Shown: positions 1 to 8,640, counted from the stretch's first letter. The stretch: 36,936 nt of DNA from Nitrospirota bacterium (GCA_021789215.1 JAJYJS010000018.1:1-36936), one strand, 5' to 3'. Notes: generated by a model from the letters alone, not told the origin. Made by a program: numbers and translations.

Positions 1-120
1 CCAGAATAAGCTCTTCCGGACGGCGACATCAAAAACCGCTGCCAAGGGAAACAGCAATTTCGGTTATAATCCCAATGAGGCAATCAATAAGCATTTCGTT
101 TAGATTTTTACGTGAGGCAA
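1..120 (+). mobile_element. Right end of an insertion sequence, with 3' end of its probable transposase
   Basis: Two imperfect copies of a 25-27 bp unit ending in GAGGCAA lie at 59-83 and 94-120. Their reverse complements match the two units at 36814-36839 and 36848-36874, which sit just upstream of a new reading frame. This is the layout of multi-repeat IS termini. An open frame enters from outside the window and stops at TAG 101-103, inside the terminal repeats, giving about 33 residues ending in NEAINKHFV. It is probably the transposase C-terminus, but it is too short to assign to a family. The element boundary is probably at or just after 120. The next ~105 bases lead into the ABC permease, so the insertion may have removed that operon's native promoter or an upstream gene. 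Confidence 0.6.
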
Positions 121-225
121 CGGGGCCCGGGTGGGCTTTGTCCCTCCTTGACCCGGCCCGCCCCTTGGTGTATGAATTTAAGGAAAGAAGAAGCCCGTCT
201 TATCCCGCGGGCGGGGACACGCACG

Positions 226-1362
226 ATGAAAGGCATCCTGAAGATCGCGTTCAAGCTGCTTGTAAACGACAAGGGGAAGTTTGCCGCGCTGCTTGTGGGC
301 ATTACGTTTGCCGTCTTCCTGATGAACATGATGACATCGATGTTCGCTGGCATCCTGACAAAGTCCTCCGCCACCGTGATAAACACAGGGGCCCGGATGT
401 GGGTGATGGACCCGGCCGTAAACACCGTGGCAAACAGCATCCCGATGCCCGATTACATACTGGACGCCGTGAGGAGCATGAACGGGGTCAGGTACGCCGT
501 GCCCCTCTATTCCGGGGGGGCGCTCGTGAAGCTCCGCAACGGCGCCTATCAGTCTGTGACCGTCCTGGGGCTCGACGACACCAGCCTCTTTGGCAGGCCC
601 CAGCTCATAGACGGCCATATCGAGGACATATATTCGGACAACGCCTTTATCGTCGTGAAGGACGCAGAATTCCCAAAGCTGGGCAGCCCCAAAATCGGCG
701 CCGAATTCGAACTGAACGACCACAGGGGGGTGGTAGTAGGCACTGCGAAGGTCACGACCAGCGGCTTGTTCGGGGTACCCACCCTCTATACCACGTATAA
801 GAGGGCCATCCAGTACATCCCGACCACAAGGTATACCATCTCGTATATCCTGGTGGAGCCCAGGGACCAGGCGGCGGTGCCGTATATCGAGCAGCAGGTG
901 AAATCGCTTGGCTATCTGGCGCTGACGGAAAATGAGTTCATGAAAAAGATAAGCAGCTTTTACATGTACCAGACGGGGCTTGGCACCAATGTGTTCCTGA
1001 TGACGATAATCAGTTTCATCGTGGGCCTGTCCATATCGGGGCAGACCTTTTACACGTTCATACTGGAGAACCTCGAAAAATTCGGGGCCCTGAAGGCGAT
1101 AGGGGCCAGGGGGCGCGAGCTGGTGTGCATGATTTTGTTCCAGGCCGCCTTTACCGCCCTGATAGGCTATGGGCTTGGCATCGGACTGTCCTCCCTCGTG
1201 ATATTCACGGCGAAACTCAGGATATCCAGCTATGCCGCCATCGTGACTTATAAAAACCTGGTGTTCGCTTTTATCATGGTTTTGGTGATTGCGGGCATTT
1301 CAAGCTATATCGGCATAAGGAAGGTGATAAGGATAGAGCCTTTCGACATCTTCAGGGGCTAG
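226..1362 (+). CDS. ABC exporter permease, DevC/MacB (FtsX-like) type
   Basis: Inner-membrane permease of a tripartite ABC exporter, 378 residues. It has an N-terminal membrane segment (about residues 18-40, after the basic MKGILKIAFKLL start), a periplasmic domain of about 200 residues, and three C-terminal membrane segments with the FtsX-type stretch ENLEKFGALKAIGARGREL. This one-plus-three topology and length fit the DevC family of heterocyst-glycolipid-type exporters and related MacB permeases. The frame is open further upstream (in-frame ATG at 172). I chose 226 because the hydrophobic start of the family begins there, although its ribosome-binding site is weak. The ATPase gene starts 1 base after the stop, so the two are translationally coupled. 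Substrate is unknown; lipids, glycolipids or peptides are typical for the family. Confidence 0.85.
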   Translation: MKGILKIAFKLLVNDKGKFAALLVGITFAVFLMNMMTSMFAGILTKSSATVINTGARMWVMDPAVNTVANSIPMPDYILDAVRSMNGVRYAVPLYSGGALVKLRNGAYQSVTVLGLDDTSLFGRPQLIDGHIEDIYSDNAFIVVKDAEFPKLGSPKIGAEFELNDHRGVVVGTAKVTTSGLFGVPTLYTTYKRAIQYIPTTRYTISYILVEPRDQAAVPYIEQQVKSLGYLALTENEFMKKISSFYMYQTGLGTNVFLMTIISFIVGLSISGQTFYTFILENLEKFGALKAIGARGRELVCMILFQAAFTALIGYGLGIGLSSLVIFTAKLRISSYAAIVTYKNLVFAFIMVLVIAGISSYIGIRKVIRIEPFDIFRG

Positions 1363-1363
1363 A

Positions 1364-2077
1364 ATGGGGAAAAACGGAAAGGACCTCGCGGTTAAGGCAA
1401 ACGGGCTTGTCAAATGGTTTGGAGAAGGCGAGGCCAGGACCTATGCCGTAAGGGACGTGAGCTTTGAGGCCTACCTGGGGGAGATGCTCTATATAGAAGG
1501 CCCCTCCGGCAGCGGGAAGACGACATTGCTCAGCATGATATCCGGGATACTCAGGCCGAATGCGGGCAGCGTGGAGGTGGAGGGCAGGGACATCTGGGCC
1601 CTGACGGACGACCAGCTTGCCGATTTCAGGCTGAACACGGTGGGGTTCGTTTTCCAGGACTACCACCTCTTCCCGCGCCTGACGACGGTGGAAAACGTGG
1701 CGATACCGCTTATCCTGAAAAAAACCGGCTGGGATGAATCGATGGGCAAGGCAATGGAGTACCTGGAGGTGGTTGGGCTCGGGGAGCGGGCGCACCTCCC
1801 GCCGGTAAAGCTGAGCGGGGGCGAGCAGCAGCGTGTGGCTATCGCGAGGGCAATCGCCAGCCGCCCCGACATCCTGATATTCGACGAGCCCACGGCCTCA
1901 CTGGACGGGGACACCGGCAGGAGGATTGTGGATTTCGTAAAGACAAACATACTGAACGAGAAGCGGTTTATTTTGATTGTCACGCACGACAGCAGGATTT
2001 TCGAATACGCGGACAGGATAATGAGGATGGAAGACGGGGCAATCAAGGGGGCCGGAAAGGGGACAAGTGAGAAATAA
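1364..2077 (+). CDS. ABC transporter ATP-binding protein, DevA/LolD/MacB type
   Basis: Cytoplasmic ATPase that powers the neighbouring permease, 237 residues. All nucleotide-binding motifs are visible: Walker A GPSGSGKT (47-54), Q-loop FQD (97-99), signature LSGGE (150-154), Walker B LIFDEP (171-176), D-loop SLD and switch His208. Length and motif spacing are typical of the LolD/MacB/DevA group. ATG 1364 follows the permease stop by one base. The 3' end overlaps the GTG start of the membrane-fusion gene by 11 bases. The order permease-ATPase-adaptor-outer-membrane factor makes this a self-contained exporter. Confidence 0.93.
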   Translation: MGKNGKDLAVKANGLVKWFGEGEARTYAVRDVSFEAYLGEMLYIEGPSGSGKTTLLSMISGILRPNAGSVEVEGRDIWALTDDQLADFRLNTVGFVFQDYHLFPRLTTVENVAIPLILKKTGWDESMGKAMEYLEVVGLGERAHLPPVKLSGGEQQRVAIARAIASRPDILIFDEPTASLDGDTGRRIVDFVKTNILNEKRFILIVTHDSRIFEYADRIMRMEDGAIKGAGKGTSEK

Positions 2078-3152
2078 GATACTATTCATCCTTTCAATCG
2101 CGGGCATCCTGGCCGGACTGGTGAGCGCCTACATCTACGGCATGCAAAAAAAACCTCTCCCGCCGGTGTTCAGCCCGGCCTCAAACCCTTACGCAAAGGG
2201 CATCTACGCCAACGGCATCATAGAAAGCCATCAAAAAAGCGGAGAAAACATCAACATATTCCCCGAGGTGCCGGGGGTTGTCACGCAGGTCCTTGTTTCG
2301 GAAGGAGAGGCCGTGCGCGAGGGGGAACCGGTCCTCAGGATAGACGACTCCGTCCAGAGGGCGACCGTCCAGCAGCAGAAGTCCCAGGCTGAGGCCGCCC
2401 TGGCGATGCTGGAAGAGCTCAGGGCCCAGCCCAGGAAGGAAAACCTGGAAGTCGCAAAGGCCCAGGTGGACCTTGCGGGCGCGAACTTGAAAAGCTCGCA
2501 GGACCAGTACGGCAAGCAGAGGAGGTCTTATGAGCTAAATCCCAAATCCGTGAGCAGGGGCGTCCTGGACAGCGCGGCGGACGCGGTCAAGGTCGCAAGG
2601 GCGAACCTCGAGGTCGCAAGGAAGCAGTACGAGCTTACGAAGGCCGGGGCCTGGATTTACGATATAAGGAATCAGGAAAAGCAGTACACGGCCCTGTCAA
2701 AGGCGTACAGGGCCTCGAAGGCCCTGCTGGACAAATACACCATCAGGGCCCCCGCGGACGGGGTGATAATGTCAATAAAGGTGGCGGTCGGCAGCTACAT
2801 ATCGCCGCAGGGCGCATACGGCACTTACACCGGGGGGTTTAACCCCGTCCTCGTTATGGGAAGCTCCCAGACCCGGCTGGCGGTCAGGTGCTATATCGAC
2901 GAGATACTCGTGCACAGGCTGCCCCAGCCCTCGCAGATGCGCGCGCAGATGTTCATCCGCGGCACGAACATCAGCATCCCCTTGAAATACGAACGGGTGC
3001 AGCCCTACGTAACCCCTAAAATCGAGCTCTCGAACCAGAGGACCGAGAGGGTGGACGTGAGGGTGCTCCCGGTAATATTCGGGTTCGAAAAGCCAAAAAA
3101 TATCAACCTTTACCCCGGCCAGTTGGTCGATGTTTACATCGGGGGAAAATAA
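2067..3152 (+). CDS. HlyD/DevB-type membrane fusion protein
   Basis: Periplasmic adaptor of the exporter, 361 residues. One N-terminal membrane anchor (residues about 5-25) is followed by a first lipoyl half (EVPGVVTQVLVSEGEAVREGEPVLRI), a long alpha-helical hairpin rich in Ala, Gln and Lys (about 100-220), the second lipoyl half (YTIRAPADGVIMSIKVAVG) and a beta-barrel domain. This is the standard order of the HlyD/DevB family. The start is GTG 2067, inside the end of the ATPase gene, which implies coupled translation. The protein should bridge the DevC/DevA-type pump and the outer-membrane lipoprotein encoded next. The exact substrate cannot be read from the sequence. Confidence 0.9.
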   Translation: MRNKILFILSIAGILAGLVSAYIYGMQKKPLPPVFSPASNPYAKGIYANGIIESHQKSGENINIFPEVPGVVTQVLVSEGEAVREGEPVLRIDDSVQRATVQQQKSQAEAALAMLEELRAQPRKENLEVAKAQVDLAGANLKSSQDQYGKQRRSYELNPKSVSRGVLDSAADAVKVARANLEVARKQYELTKAGAWIYDIRNQEKQYTALSKAYRASKALLDKYTIRAPADGVIMSIKVAVGSYISPQGAYGTYTGGFNPVLVMGSSQTRLAVRCYIDEILVHRLPQPSQMRAQMFIRGTNISIPLKYERVQPYVTPKIELSNQRTERVDVRVLPVIFGFEKPKNINLYPGQLVDVYIGGK

Positions 3153-3164
3153 CAGGGGAAAAAT

Positions 3165-4640
3165 TTGAGCGCCGGAGTAAAAAAAACCATGAAAACGCTG
3201 GCTGTCCTGTGCGCTGCGGCCCTTTTCCTTACCGCGGGCTGCACCCTTGGGCCGGACTTTGTGCGTCCGGAGCCCCCAAAGGCGGAGAGGTATACCTATG
3301 GCCCTCAGCCTTCTGCGACAGCGCGGGCGGCGGGCCGGTCCCAGGAATTCAGGCAGGGGGCCAGGGTCGCCGCCCGATGGTGGGGGCTCTTCAAATCGCC
3401 AAAGGTTGACGCGGTGGTCAGGGAGGCGATAGTCAACAGCCCCGGCCTGTTGGCGGCGCAGGCCGGTCTGCGCCAGAGCCAGGAGCTGCTCAGGGCGGGC
3501 GAGGGCGTTTTCTATCCCCAGGCCGATGCCGGTTTCGACGCCACCCGCCAGAAATTCTCCCAGGCCCGGTTCGGCGGAAAGGCCGCAAGCAGCATATTCA
3601 ACCTCTATACGCTTTCGGCCACTGTCAGCTACGCACTCGACGTGTTCGGGGGCGAACGCAGGAGGGTGGAGGGCCTCGGTGCCCAGGTGGATTATCAGCG
3701 CTATATTATGCTTGGCACATATCTGAGCCTTTCAGGCAACATTATTAATACGATGATTGCCCAAGCCGCCTACCGTGAGGAAATCAGGGCCACCGGGCAT
3801 CTCATTGATCTGGAGAAGGAGCAGATAAGCATTACGGAGGCGCAGGCAGAGGCCGGGACTGTGCCGTATTCAAACGTGCTCAGCCTGCAAAGCCAGCTTG
3901 CGGCCATCGAGGCGGCGCTCCCGCCGCTCAAACAGAAGCTCAGCCAGGCCAACCACCTGCTTGCCGTCCTGACGGGCCGTGAGCCTGCCCAATGGAGGCC
4001 GCCCGAGATTGCACTGGCGGACCTTACGCTCCCTGCGGAGCTTCCGGTCTCCCTCCCATCTGACCTGGCTCGCCAGCGCCCCGACATCCTGGCGTCCGAG
4101 GCCCAGGTGCACGCGGCCAGCGCAAATATCGGGGTGGCCACGGCGGCGATGTTCCCGAGCTTCGCATTAAACGGCTCTTACGGCTTGGAAAGCACATCCA
4201 TCGGCAATCTTTTCAAGAGTACCAGCAGCATCTGGAGCCTTGGCGCGGGCGTTACCGCCCCGCTGTTTCATGGCGGCACCCTGAGCGCCGAACGGCGGGC
4301 GGCGATAGAGGCCTGCAATCAATCCCTGCAAAACTATCGGCAGACCGTCCTTGGCGCCCTCGCGCAGGTGGCCGACACCCTGCGGGGGCTGGAGCATGAT
4401 GCCCAGGCCCTGAACGCCCAGTCGAAGGCGGTGAGCGCCGCAGAGGAGGCGCTGAGACTGATCCAGGCCAATTACCAGGCGGGCACCGTCAATTATTTGC
4501 AGGTCCTTACCGCGGACGGCCTGTATTACCAGGCCAAAATCAGCTATATCCAGGCGCAGGCCCAGTGGCTCCAGGACACCGTTGCGCTCTTTGCCGCCCT
4601 TGGCGGGGGCTGGTGGAACGAAGGGGAAAAAGCCAGGTGA
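3165..4640 (+). CDS. Outer-membrane factor lipoprotein, NodT/OprM family
   Basis: TolC-like outer-membrane channel lipoprotein, 491 residues from TTG 3165. A signal peptide with lipobox LTAG-C (Cys26) is followed by the CTLGPDFVRPE start typical of the NodT/OprM family and two homologous outer-membrane-efflux repeats, each containing long Ala/Gln-rich helices. The repeat hallmark LPSDLARQRPDILASEAQV is clear near residue 300. The TTG has AGGGG seven bases upstream; an alternative ATG at 3189 gives a shorter signal peptide and is also plausible. It is the last gene of the exporter operon, 12 bases after the adaptor, and is followed at once by a hairpin with a T-run. Confidence 0.92.
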   Translation: MSAGVKKTMKTLAVLCAAALFLTAGCTLGPDFVRPEPPKAERYTYGPQPSATARAAGRSQEFRQGARVAARWWGLFKSPKVDAVVREAIVNSPGLLAAQAGLRQSQELLRAGEGVFYPQADAGFDATRQKFSQARFGGKAASSIFNLYTLSATVSYALDVFGGERRRVEGLGAQVDYQRYIMLGTYLSLSGNIINTMIAQAAYREEIRATGHLIDLEKEQISITEAQAEAGTVPYSNVLSLQSQLAAIEAALPPLKQKLSQANHLLAVLTGREPAQWRPPEIALADLTLPAELPVSLPSDLARQRPDILASEAQVHAASANIGVATAAMFPSFALNGSYGLESTSIGNLFKSTSSIWSLGAGVTAPLFHGGTLSAERRAAIEACNQSLQNYRQTVLGALAQVADTLRGLEHDAQALNAQSKAVSAAEEALRLIQANYQAGTVNYLQVLTADGLYYQAKISYIQAQAQWLQDTVALFAALGGGWWNEGEKAR

Positions 4641-4642
4641 GG

Positions 4643-4665
4643 CGGCAGGTCTGCCGGAATTTTTT
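4643..4665 (+). terminator. Rho-independent terminator of the ABC exporter operon
   Basis: A GC-rich stem CGGCAG (4643-4648) pairs with CTGCCG (4651-4656) and is followed by a run of T at 4660-4665, just 3 bases after the stop of the outer-membrane factor gene. An outer CCAGG/CCTGG pair may extend the structure. It also separates this operon from the convergent gene at 4681. Confidence 0.7.
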
Positions 4666-4680
4666 GCCTGGTGCGGGGCG

Positions 4681-5523
4681 TCAGAAGATGAACCCCGTAC
4701 CCGCGCCGAAAAAGTGAGTATAGCCTCCCAGGTTTCCGGTAAGGCGCACGCCTTCCTCGGCATCCACTTCCCAATGTGGCGTTATCAGGTACTGGACCCC
4801 GCCATCCGCATTAAAGCCGGCGCCCTCGCCCGGTCCGGTGCTGCTCTGGCCGAATACCTCTCCGTAGAACTGAAGCCGCTCCGCTGGCTGCCAGGTCGCG
4901 GCAAAAATGGGATTGAAACTGGTGAAGCGTTTGCCTCCGGCAAGCTCCGGGGCTGTCTGGGAGCTTACCCCAAGCTGTACGGAAAGGGCTACCGGCCCGC
5001 TTATCGCGTAATTGACTATCCCGTTGACGGCCACTCCGAGGCCGCGGCTTCCAAAGGCAGAACCCCCTGACGGCAGCGTGAACAGGGCCTCCACCGCGCC
5101 CAGCCAGTTGCGGTTATAACCCAGCTCGTGCTTGAACCCCAGCGTTGCCGCTGAATAGCCATCAATCTCCCGGGCGGCGGAGCCAGGGACGGCGGGGGTC
5201 TTTTGCCGGGTGTAGTTGGGGGGGAGCAGGACAAACTCGTTCCTGTCCGGCAGGCCGGCCCGCAGCTCTGGCTGGGGATAATTGTCCGCCGTGCCCCCCG
5301 GCGGCCTCAAACCGGCGTGCTGAAAGCCCATTTCCAGCACCACATGGCCAAGGGGGGCCGCACAGGCGCTGTCTGATACGGTCGGCCGGTCCAGGATGGC
5401 AAACAGGGCGGACGGGCCGGAGCAGGGGTCGGGAATGGCCCTCTCCTTCTCCTGGGCCAGGGCCTGCCCGCAGGCCGCAAGCAGACCGGCAAAAAACACA
5501 AGAGCGGATGCCCATGCCTTCAT
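4681..5523 (-). CDS. Outer-membrane beta-barrel protein, probable MetA-pathway/transporter family
   Basis: Exported 280-residue protein. The signal peptide (MKAWASALVFFAGLLAACGQALAQ, written here in two overlapping parts as MKAWASALVFF and FAGLLAACGQALAQ) ends in ALAQ. The mature part consists of alternating amphipathic strands (GLGVAVNGIVNYAIS, VALSVQLGVSS, LQFYGEVFGQS) and ends in GAGTGFIF with a C-terminal Phe, the usual outer-membrane barrel signature. The pattern resembles the 'MetA-pathway of phenol degradation' transporter family (PF13557); the family call is from memory. The frame is open upstream to 5607, but the signal peptide supports ATG 5523. No strong ribosome-binding site is visible. 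It is transcribed towards the exporter operon and away from the HU gene. Confidence 0.65.
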   Translation of the reverse strand: MKAWASALVFFAGLLAACGQALAQEKERAIPDPCSGPSALFAILDRPTVSDSACAAPLGHVVLEMGFQHAGLRPPGGTADNYPQPELRAGLPDRNEFVLLPPNYTRQKTPAVPGSAAREIDGYSAATLGFKHELGYNRNWLGAVEALFTLPSGGSAFGSRGLGVAVNGIVNYAISGPVALSVQLGVSSQTAPELAGGKRFTSFNPIFAATWQPAERLQFYGEVFGQSSTGPGEGAGFNADGGVQYLITPHWEVDAEEGVRLTGNLGGYTHFFGAGTGFIF

Positions 5524-5639
5524 TTGAAAATATGATATCACACGAGTTTCCGGCTGAAAGAACATCATGAGATTTTTCTTGTAATTTTTTATACTATAAA
5601 GGCTCAAAAAAACCTGTTTTATAAAGGAGAAACATTTTT

Positions 5640-5927
5640 ATGGCGAAGGCGATGACGAAGTCCCAGATTGCGGAGCATCTTGCGAAGAAGGTGGACATCA
5701 AGAAGGTGCAGGCGGTGGCGGTGCTGGACGAGATTGCGAAGCTTGCCTACAAGGAGGCCAAGAACTCATTTACGCTTCCGGGCATCGGAAAGGTCGTGCT
5801 CGTGCAGCGCAAGGCCCGCATGGGCAGGAACCCGCAGACAGGCGCAACTATAAAGATACCCGCAAAGAAGGTCGTCAAGTTCCGGGTGGCAAAGGCCGCA
5901 AAGGACGCCATCCTCGGAAAGAAATAG
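5640..5927 (+). CDS. HU/IHF-family DNA-binding protein
   Basis: Small basic nucleoid protein, 95 residues, full length for the HU family. It has the N-terminal helical pair (MTKSQIAEHLAKKVDIKKVQ) and the arm region with MGRNPQTGATIKIPAKKVVKFRVAKAAKDAI, matching the conserved GRNPxTGxxIxIxAxxxxxFxxxxxLK pattern. A strong ribosome-binding site (AAGGAG) lies about 10 bases before ATG 5640. Upstream there are AT-rich stretches with a possible -10 (TATACT near 5590), but I see no matching -35. It bends DNA and compacts the chromosome; it is probably transcribed alone or with the downstream DUF362 gene 30 bases away. Confidence 0.95.
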   Translation: MAKAMTKSQIAEHLAKKVDIKKVQAVAVLDEIAKLAYKEAKNSFTLPGIGKVVLVQRKARMGRNPQTGATIKIPAKKVVKFRVAKAAKDAILGKK

Positions 5928-5957
5928 TTTTTCTTCCTTAACCATGAGGTAGTTGAT

Positions 5958-7034
5958 ATGCCTGAAAAAGTCCTTATCCATCCGGCTGCATATAGTAACG
6001 TCAGCCGGGCCGTAGAGCGGGTCTTTGAGCTCTTTCCCCTGCAACTGCGGGGAAAAAGGGTCCTTGTAAAGCCTAACGTCCTCAGGGCCTCGGAGGCGGC
6101 GGAAAGCATCGTCACCAACCCCGCCGTCCTCCGGGCCGTGGTCGAAAAGGTGGAAACGATGGGGCCTGCCTCCATCGTTGTGGGCGACAATCCGGGCCTG
6201 TTCAGCTACGGGGCGAACGAGGAAAGCTTCAAGAAAACAGGCCTGATGGAGGCGTCCAAGGGCTACTATCAAAACATAGGCAACGATTCGGTGAAGGTTG
6301 CCTTTAACGCCGCGTTCCTGCCCTCGGTCAGCGTCTCGCGGGCCGTGATGGAGGCCGATGTAATCATCAGCCTGCCCAAGTTCAAGACCCACGGTTTGAC
6401 CGTCATGACCGGAGCGATCAAGAACAGCTACGGCATTTTGCCCGGCGCCCAGAAGGCCATGCTGCACAAGGCGGCGGGCAGCCCCGAGCGCTTCCATGAG
6501 GTTGTGGTAGAGGTCTTTCGCCTGCGGGTGCCGGACTTGTTCATAGTGGACGCGGTGGTCGGCATGCAGGGGAACGGGCCTGCCTCCCCCGATTTAAGGA
6601 ATATCGGGCTCGTCCTTGCCTCAGACAACGCCGTGGCCGTGGACGCCGTCATCGCAACCATGATGGGGTGCGAGCCCGGCAGGCTGCGCTTCCTCAGGAA
6701 GGCAAAAGAGGCCGGTCTTGGCGACTATGACCTCGCTGCGGCTGAAATCATCGGGGAACTGAAGAGGCTTCCGGATTTCAAGCTGCCCCCAATGGGGGGC
6801 GAGGCCCTGATGAAAAACGAATCCATGCAGTCGATGCTCCACAGCCGGGCGGTGCTCCGGCCGAAAGCCGGCCCCGAACGGTGTACCGGCTGCGGCACCT
6901 GCGTAGACCATTGCCCGGTATCGGCATTGTCCATAAACGGGCAAAAAAATATCCCGGAGGTAGACCCCGATGTGTGCATCGCGTGCTTTTGCTGCCAGGA
7001 GATGTGCCCCGAAAAAGCGATCACCCTGCGGTAA
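5958..7034 (+). CDS. DUF362 protein with C-terminal 2x[4Fe-4S] ferredoxin domain
   Basis: 358 residues. The N-terminal three quarters match the DUF362 fold (VLVKPNVLRA, VVGDNPG, DVIISLPKFKTHGLTVMTGAIKN, VDAVVGMQGNGP). The C-terminus carries two cluster motifs: Cys309/312/315/319 (CTGCGTCVDHCP) and Cys340/343/346/350 (CIACFCCQEMCP, with an extra Cys345). Such proteins are widespread in anaerobes and are thought to handle electron transfer or cluster-linked chemistry; their reaction is unknown. ATG 5958 is preceded by GAGG. It lies 30 bases after the HU gene. The two ferredoxin motifs argue for an anaerobic or microaerobic lifestyle. Confidence 0.88.
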   Translation: MPEKVLIHPAAYSNVSRAVERVFELFPLQLRGKRVLVKPNVLRASEAAESIVTNPAVLRAVVEKVETMGPASIVVGDNPGLFSYGANEESFKKTGLMEASKGYYQNIGNDSVKVAFNAAFLPSVSVSRAVMEADVIISLPKFKTHGLTVMTGAIKNSYGILPGAQKAMLHKAAGSPERFHEVVVEVFRLRVPDLFIVDAVVGMQGNGPASPDLRNIGLVLASDNAVAVDAVIATMMGCEPGRLRFLRKAKEAGLGDYDLAAAEIIGELKRLPDFKLPPMGGEALMKNESMQSMLHSRAVLRPKAGPERCTGCGTCVDHCPVSALSINGQKNIPEVDPDVCIACFCCQEMCPEKAITLR

Positions 7035-7107
7035 ATAGCGGGATTTCCTGAATTGCCTGCGGCCGCCTGGAACAGCGGCCAATCCTGCCCTGCCCTTGTC
7101 CATAATG

Positions 7108-7145
7108 AATGGATAGCGAGCGTATTCCCCGTGGGCAAAAAATTG
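7108..7145 (+). repeat. Dispersed repeat R1, copy 1
   Basis: The first 27 bases (7108-7134, AATGGATAGCGAGCGTATTC then CCCGTGG) are identical to 8641-8667, and the similarity continues through CAAAAAATTG with one extra G. In this copy the second arm of the hairpin seen at 8660-8685 is missing. The two copies are in the same orientation and bracket the kelch fragment and the first glycosidase-like gene. Confidence 0.75.
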
Positions 7146-7272
7146 TGACAACACCCGCTTTGAATCAATTCGATTTCGCATCGCCCAAAATCGTGCTATA
7201 TTGAAAATATCTGGTCGCTGCCAGCCGTCCTGGGGGAGCGGTCGTCTCTGCCCTGGGGGGCGCATTCAAGAA

Positions 7273-7521
7273 ATGTATTCTATACTGACATCGATGCTGG
7301 AATGTCCGATGTTCAAAACTGCCACACTGTTGAATGATGGACGGGTGCTGGTTGTGGGCGGAAAGACGGCGGATATATTCGACCCCCGGACCATGAAATT
7401 TACCAGGACCAGGGGCGTTCCGGACAGGCCCCGCAAGGGTCATTGTGCGGCCCTGCTTCCGGATGGGGCCGTTTTGATTACCGGGGGATACTCCAGCAAC
7501 TCTGCTATAAATGGCCCCTGA
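7273..7521 (+). pseudogene. Kelch-type beta-propeller fragment (remnant or very short gene)
   Basis: 82 residues from ATG 7273; the frame can be opened at TTG 7201. It contains two kelch-like blades: [20 protein letters not shown] followed by [13 protein letters not shown], then [20 protein letters not shown]. Real kelch or galactose-oxidase-like propellers have five to seven blades, so this is about a third of one. There is no signal peptide and no convincing ribosome-binding site. The stop at 7521 comes directly after the second blade. I read it as a leftover of a larger gene broken by rearrangement. It lies between the two R1 repeats, which supports a history of insertion or deletion here. 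Confidence 0.55.
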
Positions 7522-7601
7522 GCAAACCGCAATGACGGTGCAAAACTTCTGCCAATCTTTGCATTGACTGAGAAAAAGGACCGTGAGTTCAGGAGGGTGA
7601 A

Positions 7602-8591
7602 ATGAAATTTGCAAAAAGCTTTGTGGTGTTATTAGCCGTTTTCCTGATGCCGGCGGTCTTGTCCGCGGCTTCGGGACCCGTATCCGGAATATACAGTCTC
7701 ACGAAGGGGATGGGGCAGGTAGACCAGTCGGTATTGAGACTCGACTATGTAAAAGGCATAAGCATCAGGGCCGGATGGGATGAGATAGAACCTGAAGAGG
7801 GAAGGTTTAACTGGGGCTATCTGGACAACGCCCTGAAGGAAGTCAAAAAAGCAAACAAAAAGGCGATGATAAGGATACTGCCGGGAGTCCATTCACCGGC
7901 GTGGGTTTTTAAAAAAGGGATCAGGTCTATTGATATAAGGGATTCCAATCCTCATCATAAGACCTATGGGATCCTGCGCAGGGTCCCGCTGCCCTGGGAT
8001 GAAGTTTACCTCGGGATATGGTTAAAATTTGTCGAGGCGCTCGGAAAACGGTATAACGGCAATGATGCAATCGTATTGGTACACATGGCTGGTCCGACAG
8101 TGAATTCGGCTGAGATGCACATTCCAAAGAGGGGGGAAGCGAAAACACTGGTCATAAATGCAGGCTATTCCAAAGATGCCCTTGTTTCCGCATGGCGCAG
8201 GGTGATGGACGCGTATTCGGCCGCTTTCCCGGAAAAGGAACTCTCGTTGAATATAGCCGTCCCGTTCAGGAGAGACGGGACATTGGAAGATGTTATACAG
8301 TACGGCATCTCAAAGATCGGAAACCGCTTCGCCGTGCAGGGTAACTGGCTTAGTGCGCACACGCGGGACCGCTTTTATCCCTATCATGTGATGGCAGGGC
8401 TCAATGCAAACGTAAACAAGGGCTTTCAAATGCTGGCGGCGTCAAAGAATGGATCAAGACAAGGGTCTCTTGACGTTTCAATTCAAAAGGGCCTCAAAGC
8501 CGGAGCGAGGTATTTCGAAATTTATGAGGCGGATATCAGGGATTATAACAGCCGGCAGCTTTTTGAGGGGCTTGACAAGAAATTGAGATAA
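7602..8591 (+). CDS. Secreted glycoside-hydrolase-like TIM-barrel protein (paralogue A)
   Basis: 329 residues with a Sec signal peptide (MKFAKSFVVLLAVFLMPAVL, cleaved near SAA) and no lipobox. The body matches the three minus-strand lipoproteins: GISIRAGWDEIEPEEGRFNW, LDNALKEVKKANKKAMIRIL, SPAWVFKKG, VLVHMAGPTVNSAEMHIP, AVQGNWLSAH, KGFQMLAAS and ARYFEIYEAD. The 'W..IE...G.(Y/F).W..LD' start and two conserved Glu (in SAEM and FEIY) are typical of clan GH-A-like barrels such as GH42 or GH5 relatives, but I cannot name the family. Ribosome-binding site AGGAGG is 5 bases before ATG 7602. It lacks the long linker of the lipoproteins and lies between two R1 repeats. It likely acts on a surface or extracellular glycan. 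Confidence 0.7.
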   Translation: MKFAKSFVVLLAVFLMPAVLSAASGPVSGIYSLTKGMGQVDQSVLRLDYVKGISIRAGWDEIEPEEGRFNWGYLDNALKEVKKANKKAMIRILPGVHSPAWVFKKGIRSIDIRDSNPHHKTYGILRRVPLPWDEVYLGIWLKFVEALGKRYNGNDAIVLVHMAGPTVNSAEMHIPKRGEAKTLVINAGYSKDALVSAWRRVMDAYSAAFPEKELSLNIAVPFRRDGTLEDVIQYGISKIGNRFAVQGNWLSAHTRDRFYPYHVMAGLNANVNKGFQMLAASKNGSRQGSLDVSIQKGLKAGARYFEIYEADIRDYNSRQLFEGLDKKLR

Positions 8592-8622
8592 AAAAAGCCC
8601 CCTCCATAAACGGGAAGGGGCT
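8590..8622 (-). terminator. Rho-independent terminator, minus strand
   Basis: AGCCCC (8596-8601) pairs with GGGGCT (8617-8622), extended by CTCC/GGGA with a small bulge. Read on the minus strand the hairpin is followed by a run of T (the A-run 8590-8596), so it terminates transcripts coming from the gene ending at 8760. On the plus strand there is no T-run. Confidence 0.6.
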
Positions 8623-8640
8623 GAACTGATTTCCCGTATA

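Noticed and set aside
75-800. Long plus-strand frame overlapping the ABC permease gene
   Set aside because: Arg/His/Gly-rich composition is typical of an out-of-frame reading of a GC-rich gene; the permease frame has clear family motifs.
4681-5607. Longer start at 5607 for the beta-barrel protein
   Set aside because: It would place 28 residues before a clear signal peptide; ATG 5523 fits an exported protein better.
5958-7034. DUF362 gene as part of the acyl-carrier pathway
   Set aside because: It is on the other strand, over 18 kb away, and sits behind the HU gene; no link is visible.
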